Source of the DNA: Anaerolineae bacterium CG2_30_64_16
Lineage (GTDB): Bacteria; Chloroflexota; Anaerolineae; CG2-30-64-16
Assembly: GCA_001871755.1 (NCBI GenBank)
Contig: MNXL01000304.1
Coordinates: 1-8,486 of the forward strand
Reading direction: 5' to 3'
DNA: 8,486 nt
In this document: positions 4,302 to 8,486 of the stretch, piece by piece
Layout: each line of letters starts with the position of its first letter
How positions within the stretch are numbered: position 1 is the first letter of the stretch
Position numbers and translations under genes: made by a program
Notes under the pieces: model-generated
Told to the model about the DNA's origin: nothing
The model's database searches: none
Seen by the model: the letters and a program-made list of their open reading frames with translations, nothing else

Positions 4302-5891
4302 GTGATCCAACGAAAGACGCAAACCGCCGAATACTGGCAAGACTTTACCTTGACCCAGGCCGACGTCGATTTCCTGCACACGCTGATGCTGGACGCCGAA
4401 CAACCGCTGAGCACCCGCGCCCTGGCCCTGGCATTGGTGACGGAGCGCTGTCGTCATGAAGAGACCGAGCTGCGCGCCGGGCTCGAACAAGGCACGCTCT
4501 ATCAACCCAAAAACCGCTATGAGATCGGTGAGAAGGTGATCTTTCCGGGGTTGGACTTCCGCCTGGGCGAAGTGATCAACGTCCGACCCGGCGAAAACCC
4601 GGAGTACGGTGACTTCGCGGTCATCACAGTTGACTTCGGCCCTGACCGTCGGCAACGTAGTTTTGCCGCCGGGCTTGCCGCACCCCACAAGCTAAACGTC
4701 GACGCGGCGGACCTGCTGATGGCGGGTGACCTGGCGACGCCGGAGAAGTTGCTGGATACAGTTTCCAGCCAGTTGCCGGCAATACTCACACAAGCACTCT
4801 CAGGGCATCAGGAGTTCGCCACCTTCGAGAACCACTGGTTGCTGCGCGATCTGCTCGCTGAGATCCATCTCGGGCATCTCAACATCGCCGAGGCGTTGAT
4901 CGACGTGAGCAGCGCGCCCATGACCACAGCGCGCCTGCTCAAGGAACTTGACCTGCCTTCGGAAATCAGGCCTGAGATCCAGGCGTTTTCCCTCCAAAGC
5001 GCCCTCGTCGCCGATGGTCGGTTTGATCAGATCGGTCCGGGCGAAACCCGCAAGTGGTACCTGCGCCGTCTGGAGCCGGCCGAGGCGCTGGAAACACCCG
5101 AGGCGCTGCGCTACCAACCGATCCCGTACAATCGGGATGCCTTGCCGGTAGATCTGCTTCAGCTCGAATGGGAGCTGGACGACGAGTGGTCCGTCTCAGA
5201 TGCGGCGGGTCCCGCCCCGAGCCGCTCGACGATCCCGTCCACGACACTACTGCTGACCTATCCTCACGCAGCTTCGGGTACCTTGCCGCTCAACAACCGC
5301 AGCCGGGCTTTCTTCCCCGCGGGACACGGTGAGCGCACCATGGTTACCCTGATCGATGGGCGGTGGGGGCAGCGTTTCCGGGCCTGGGTGGTCCATCGGG
5401 GCCGTTACATCGCCGGTCTACGCGCCTGGTTCGACCAGCACAAGCTGCCGGCCGGCGCGTTCATCACCCTGGAACGCAAGACCGACTCTGGCGAGATCGC
5501 GATCGACTTCCGCCCCAAACGCATGCGCCGCGAGTGGACGCGCTGGGCACAGGTCCTGGATCACGAACGGCTGGACATCCAGTTGCGCAAGCAAGAGGTC
5601 GCCTGTGAATATGACGAGCACATCATCATCGGTGACGACCGGGCGGACGACATCGCCGCGCTGAGGACCAGCTCAATCTACGCCAACATGCCGCTGCGCG
5701 ACCTGGTTTACCAGATCTTTACAGACCTGGCCGGCCTCAGCCAGAGCGGCAGCGTCCACGCCAAAACGATCTACAGCACCGTGAATGTGCTGCGGCGCTG
5801 CCCGCCCGGCCCGATCTTCGAGGTGCTGGCCACCGACCCACGCTTCCAGAGCATCGGCGATGACCAATACCGGCTAAGGACTGAGAATTGA
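4302..5891 (+). CDS. Uncharacterised 529-aa protein, predicted winged-helix and beta-barrel segments
   Basis: I do not recognise a named family. No membrane segment or signal peptide is visible. Reading from the GTG at 4302: residues 16-65 look like a helical/HTH segment (ADVDFLHTLMLDAEQPLSTR); 67-132 is a compact beta-rich, possibly SH3-like part (YEIGEKVIFPGLDFRLGEVI) ending in PHKLN; 175-259 resembles a winged helix (APMTTARLLKELDLP, then RFDQIGPGETRKWYLRRLEP); about 325-400 is a second barrel-like part (AWVVHRGRYIAGLRAWFDQH then LPAGAFITLERK) with a DNA-binding pseudobarrel flavour; 456-528 resembles a HARE-HTH winged helix (LRDLVYQIFTDLAGLSQSGS to RFQSIGDDQYRL). These assignments are by eye. 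The GTG has GAGGAG at 4287-4292, 9 bp upstream, and its own promoter. A longer frame from 4059 overlaps the preceding gene and is rejected. The following gene starts 52 bp later and may be its partner. Confidence 0.8.
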   Translation: MIQRKTQTAEYWQDFTLTQADVDFLHTLMLDAEQPLSTRALALALVTERCRHEETELRAGLEQGTLYQPKNRYEIGEKVIFPGLDFRLGEVINVRPGENPEYGDFAVITVDFGPDRRQRSFAAGLAAPHKLNVDAADLLMAGDLATPEKLLDTVSSQLPAILTQALSGHQEFATFENHWLLRDLLAEIHLGHLNIAEALIDVSSAPMTTARLLKELDLPSEIRPEIQAFSLQSALVADGRFDQIGPGETRKWYLRRLEPAEALETPEALRYQPIPYNRDALPVDLLQLEWELDDEWSVSDAAGPAPSRSTIPSTTLLLTYPHAASGTLPLNNRSRAFFPAGHGERTMVTLIDGRWGQRFRAWVVHRGRYIAGLRAWFDQHKLPAGAFITLERKTDSGEIAIDFRPKRMRREWTRWAQVLDHERLDIQLRKQEVACEYDEHIIIGDDRADDIAALRTSSIYANMPLRDLVYQIFTDLAGLSQSGSVHAKTIYSTVNVLRRCPPGPIFEVLATDPRFQSIGDDQYRLRTEN

Positions 5892-5916
5892 ATATTTGAT
5901 TTCCGAGCAGTATACG
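5888..5916 (+). promoter_or_regulatory. Possible promoter of the 142-residue gene
   Basis: TTGAAT at 5888-5893, overlapping the stop of the preceding gene, and TATACG at 5911-5916 are 17 bp apart. The start would fall near 5923, leaving AGGAAAG at 5931-5937 on the transcript. The area is clearly AT-rich against a GC-rich background. GTATA (5910-5914) and TATAC (5923-5927) form an inverted repeat over the -10 and start region, which could be an operator. Co-transcription with the upstream gene is equally possible. Confidence 0.35.
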
Positions 5917-5943
5917 TCATTATATACACCAGGAAAGTAGGCC

Positions 5944-6372
5944 ATGACTGTCTGGAAACGACCATCCCTCGACACGAAGTTTCACATCGATTATGATTGG
6001 TGGACCGCACAGGGGAAAGATGTCCGGGTGGCTGTGCGCAGCCAACTATGTCAGGACTGTCAGACCCGCTTCCCTGACCACCGGAACACCGAAGCCGTCG
6101 ACTGGGTTGACCCTGATACGGCCGAGGTCGTGCGCGCCGACGCCCTGATCCAGTGTCTGCGCGCCGAGTGCTCGGAGAAGCCGGATTTCATCGGCAGGAG
6201 CAATTCTCTGGTCACGAACATTTTCCGCATCCTGCTGCTCAACGGCAACCTGCCACTAACGCCCACAGAGCTGCATGGCCAGATCCCGTGGGTAGAACCA
6301 GGCGCGATCTTGCGGACATTGGCCAGCGGCCCGGTCTACATGGGCCTGCGCCCCACCACCAAAACCGACTGA
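5944..6372 (+). CDS. Uncharacterised 142-aa protein with Cys cluster and winged-helix-like end
   Basis: A soluble protein that I cannot assign to a named family, although the opening KFHIDYDWW and the end recall lineage-specific Chloroflexi proteins. The N-terminal half carries QLCQDCQTRFPDH (CxxC, residues about 36-39) and QCLRAEC (Cys-x4-Cys, about 70-75); these four cysteines could bind a metal (inference). The C-terminal part (SNSLVTNIFRILLLNGNLPL, then TPTELHGQIP, then ILRTLASGPVYMGLRP) has the helix-helix-helix-wing look of a winged helix. AGGAAAG at 5931-5937 is 6 bp from the ATG. The upstream gene, 52 bp away on the same strand, also seems to contain winged-helix segments, so the two may act together on DNA or RNA. 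Its stop is 22 bp from the stop of the convergent transporter-like gene, and no clear terminator lies between them. Confidence 0.75.
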   Translation: MTVWKRPSLDTKFHIDYDWWTAQGKDVRVAVRSQLCQDCQTRFPDHRNTEAVDWVDPDTAEVVRADALIQCLRAECSEKPDFIGRSNSLVTNIFRILLLNGNLPLTPTELHGQIPWVEPGAILRTLASGPVYMGLRPTTKTD

Positions 6373-6394
6373 CCGACCTTCCTCTGCATCCCGG

Positions 6395-7531
6395 TCACAT
6401 CCCTATTTGCAGCGGCGTGCGGCCCAGGCGCGCCATCGCTTCCTTTGGCCCTACCGGCTGATCCTGGAAACGCAGATAGAGGTATTTGAACAGGTCGCGC
6501 AGGATCGCGGTGAGGGGCACCGCCAACAACATGCCCACCAACCCGGCCACCTCGTTGCCCAGCACCAGCACGACCATGATCAGTGCCGGGTGCAACTGCA
6601 CCGCCTTGCCCGAGATGCGCGGCGCCAGAAAAAGATTCTCCACCTGCTGAATGCCCAGGAAGAGTAGCAGCGTCCACACGCCCAGCAACGGCGACTGGAT
6701 CGCCGCGACGATCACCGCCGGGATCAATCCGATGATCGGGCCGATGAAGGGTAGGATTTCGAAGGCCCCCGCAATCAGGCCCAACACAGCCGCAAACTGC
6801 ACCCCAAGCAGCGTCATGCCGGCCGTGGCCATGAGCCCGATGAAGAGGCAGAGCAAGAGTTGTCCACGCAGATATGCGCCCAACACGTCATCGATGATGC
6901 GCAGCACGTTGAAAAAATCCACCCGGTGGCGGGATGGCAACATCTTGAGCACCCCGCGCATCATCTTCGCCTGGTCGTACAACACGTAGAAGAGCCAGAA
7001 CGGCACGACCACCATCCCCAGCACGAAACTCAGCGTGCCGGTGACAACGCTCAGCGTGCGCGTGACGCCGGTTTGCAGCGCGCGGCCGACCGTTCCGGCG
7101 GCCTGGCGGAGCAGATCATCCACCTGCATCTGAACATCCTGCGGCACGTTCCCCCGATACCAGACCAGGGTGCTGTCGATCAGCTCGCGCGCGCCGATGA
7201 TCAACTGCTGGCGGTTGCCCCACAGCACGTTGAACTGCTGGCTGATCACTGGCACGACCAGGGAAAAGAACGAAATGAGCAGGCCGACGGTCAGCAGATA
7301 CACCAGGAGGATCGCAATGGGCCGTGCTGCTGTGAACCGAAGGCGTTTGAAGACCTGGCGTAGCTTCTGATCCAGCCAGTTCACGCCGGGCAACATCAGA
7401 TATGCCAGGACCAGGGCAAAAAGGTAGGGGAACAACGCGTCGCGCGCGATCCACAACACCGCCAGGACAATCAGGACCAGCGTGGTGATCAACAGAAACC
7501 TGTTGCGTCGGACGACCGACCAATTTCGCAT
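6395..7531 (-). CDS. AI-2E transporter family (PerM/UPF0118) membrane protein
   Basis: A 378-residue polytopic membrane protein. Hydrophobic segments lie at about residues 11-29, 32-50, 71-95, 158-186, 222-250, 250-280, 282-296 and 312-348, with the family's large extracytoplasmic loop between the third and fourth. Diagnostic stretches are VVPFWLFYVLYDQ (175-187), EILPFIGPIIGLIPA (258-272), QQVENLFLAPRISGKAVQLH (295-314) and ALIMVVLVLGNEVAGLVGML (316-335). Some relatives export autoinducer-2 or act as Na+/H+ antiporters, but most members have no known substrate, and nothing here points to AI-2. AGGAG at 7541-7545 is well spaced from the ATG at 7531. It lies 99 bp behind tlyA on the same strand and could be co-transcribed with it. 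Confidence 0.92.
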   Translation of the reverse strand: MRNWSVVRRNRFLLITTLVLIVLAVLWIARDALFPYLFALVLAYLMLPGVNWLDQKLRQVFKRLRFTAARPIAILLVYLLTVGLLISFFSLVVPVISQQFNVLWGNRQQLIIGARELIDSTLVWYRGNVPQDVQMQVDDLLRQAAGTVGRALQTGVTRTLSVVTGTLSFVLGMVVVPFWLFYVLYDQAKMMRGVLKMLPSRHRVDFFNVLRIIDDVLGAYLRGQLLLCLFIGLMATAGMTLLGVQFAAVLGLIAGAFEILPFIGPIIGLIPAVIVAAIQSPLLGVWTLLLFLGIQQVENLFLAPRISGKAVQLHPALIMVVLVLGNEVAGLVGMLLAVPLTAILRDLFKYLYLRFQDQPVGPKEAMARLGRTPLQIGM

Positions 7532-7607
7532 CGTTCAGCTCTCCTAACCCGGACAAGGCCGCTGCGCTTACAAGCCGGAACCAAAGCGGTGAAAGTCGAT
7601 AGACAAA

Positions 7608-7628
7608 TCCTTGCACAGAAAGCAAGAA
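7608..7628 (-). terminator. Weak hairpin between tlyA and the AI-2E-family gene
   Basis: On the - strand, two bases after the tlyA stop, TTCTTGC (7628-7622) pairs with GCAAGGA (7614-7608) over a 7-nt loop and is followed by only TTTGTCT. The stem is AT-rich with one G-U pair and the T-run is short, so it may reduce rather than stop transcription into the membrane protein gene. I see no clear promoter in the remaining 70 bp. Confidence 0.3.
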
Positions 7629-7630
7629 TC

Positions 7631-8449
7631 TCACGGGTCTAGGCCCTCACTCAGCATCACACCGGCGGCCCATTGTGCCACCACGTCGGCCGGCGGCGTC
7701 ACCGCGCCCAGGCGCAGCCAGGCCAGGAATTCCACGTTACCCGCCGGTCCGGTGATGGGGGAGCGGATCACGCCCGCGGGGGCCAGCCCCATCCCGGCAG
7801 CCTCGCGAAGCACCCGCTCGATCACGGCCCGGTGTAGCGCGGGGTCGCGCACCACCCCGCCTTTGCCCACCTGCCCCTTGCCCACCTCAAACTGGGGCTT
7901 GATCAACGCGATGACCTGCCCCTCTGGCGCCAGCAGCTCGGCCACCCTGGGGAGCACCAACCCCAGCCCGATGAACGACACGTCGATGGTCGCCAACGCC
8001 ACCGATTCGGGCAGACTGGTCAGATGCCGGATGTTGACGCGCTCCAACGCCACAACGCGTGGATCCTGGCGCAACGACCAGGCCAACTGCCCGTAGCCCA
8101 CGTCCACCGCATAGACCCGGACCGCGCCGCGCTGCAAAAGACAGTCGGTGAAGCCACCCGTGGACGCGCCGATATCCGCGCAGACCCACCCCGCCGGGTC
8201 AACGCCGAACGCGGCCAGCGCGGCCGCCAACTTGAGCCCACCCCGGCTGACGTAGGGCAACCCGCGCTTGACCCGGATGGCGGCGTCCTCGGACACCTGG
8301 CGCCCCGGCTTGTCGGCCACCTGCTCATCCAGCAGCGCCTGCCCGGCCATGATCAGTCGCTGGGCCTGCGGGCGGTTCTCGGCCAGGCCGCGGGCCACCA
8401 ACAGCTCGTCCAGCCGCACCTTGCGCAACCGCCCCTTCCCGTCATCCAT
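7631..8449 (-). CDS. tlyA: TlyA family rRNA 2'-O-methyltransferase
   Basis: A 272-residue S-adenosylmethionine-dependent methyltransferase; characterised relatives methylate the 2'-O of cytidines in 23S rRNA (C1920), and some also in 16S rRNA (C1409). An N-terminal S4 RNA-binding domain (about 12-60, RLDELLVARGLAENRPQAQR) is followed by the linker YVSRGGLKL and a FtsJ-like Rossmann domain with SAM motif DIGASTGGFTDCLL (92-105) and VDVGYGQLAWSLR. The catalytic tetrad K-D-K-E is visible as Lys73, Asp156 (DVSFIGL), Lys184 (LIKPQFEVGKGQVG) and Glu240 (GNVEFL). Closeness to the mycobacterial protein is marked, including the end SEG(L)DP. I use the ATG at 8449 because AGGTG lies 6 bp upstream. A longer form from the GTG at 8458 would begin inside that site. 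Its promoter is outside the window. Confidence 0.95.
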   Translation of the reverse strand: MDDGKGRLRKVRLDELLVARGLAENRPQAQRLIMAGQALLDEQVADKPGRQVSEDAAIRVKRGLPYVSRGGLKLAAALAAFGVDPAGWVCADIGASTGGFTDCLLQRGAVRVYAVDVGYGQLAWSLRQDPRVVALERVNIRHLTSLPESVALATIDVSFIGLGLVLPRVAELLAPEGQVIALIKPQFEVGKGQVGKGGVVRDPALHRAVIERVLREAAGMGLAPAGVIRSPITGPAGNVEFLAWLRLGAVTPPADVVAQWAAGVMLSEGLDP

Positions 8450-8463
8450 ACTATGCACCTGCC

Positions 8464-8479
8464 ATCAGCGAATCAGCGA
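8464..8479. repeat. Tandem 8-bp repeat upstream of tlyA
   Basis: ATCAGCGA is present twice in a row (8464-8471, 8472-8479) and partly a third time (TCAG), ending at the window edge, just ahead of the tlyA ribosome binding site. The array may continue beyond the window. Confidence 0.5.
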
Positions 8480-8486
8480 TCAGAAA

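Noticed and set aside
5896..5926. TTGATT with TATATA as promoter for the 142-residue gene
   Set aside because: The spacer would be 19 bp and transcription would start at the ribosome binding site, removing it. The TTGAAT/TATACG pair fits better.
6373..6394. Bidirectional terminator between the convergent genes
   Set aside because: The 22-bp gap has no stem-loop or T-run that I can see.
1..8486. CRISPR array, insertion sequence or prophage genes
   Set aside because: No regularly spaced repeats, transposase, integrase or phage structural genes are visible anywhere in the window.

Overview
The window (8486 bp, GC-rich) looks like ordinary chromosome of a member of the Chloroflexota, probably the Anaerolineae/Caldilineae side. 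This is an inference. It rests on a run of three genes known as a conserved trio in Actinobacteria and Chloroflexi (histidine phosphatase, DUF3090, SCO1664-type PI3/4-kinase-like protein), on an actinobacterial-type TlyA, and on two uncharacterised proteins whose sequence style I associate with Chloroflexi. Promoters of the sigma70 class with 17-bp spacers are easy to see.

Left part (1-2234, + strand): a perfect-consensus promoter drives a tRNA-Glu(CUC) gene, followed by a strong intrinsic terminator. The trio starts 29 bp after the terminator T-run: a phosphatase, a small protein with a Cys/His cluster at its C-terminus, and a kinase-like protein. The close packing suggests one operon, and a kinase and a phosphatase together suggest reversible phosphorylation of an unknown substrate. 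The operon has no room for a normal promoter of its own after the tRNA terminator.

Middle part (2235-3916): a two-CBS-domain protein with its own promoter is followed by a small gene graveyard. It holds the C-terminal tail of a thioredoxin, the C-terminal tail of a VOC/glyoxalase-family protein, then on the - strand an intact arfB ribosome-rescue gene preceded by the N-terminal head of an alpha/beta hydrolase. The hydrolase head keeps its promoter and ribosome binding site but loses homology at a 7-bp tandem duplication just before arfB. Repeated deletion or recombination has evidently happened here.

Right-middle part (3838-6372, + strand): a DUF2007-like small protein, then a 529-residue uncharacterised protein that I read as several winged-helix-like segments plus two small beta-barrel-like segments, then a 142-residue partner with a Cys cluster and a winged-helix-like C-terminus. 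The first two genes have closely similar extended -10 promoters. This pair is the least explained content of the window.

Right end (6395-8449, - strand): tlyA (rRNA 2'-O-methyltransferase) upstream of an AI-2E-family (PerM-like) membrane protein, converging on the pair above with only 22 bp between stop codons.
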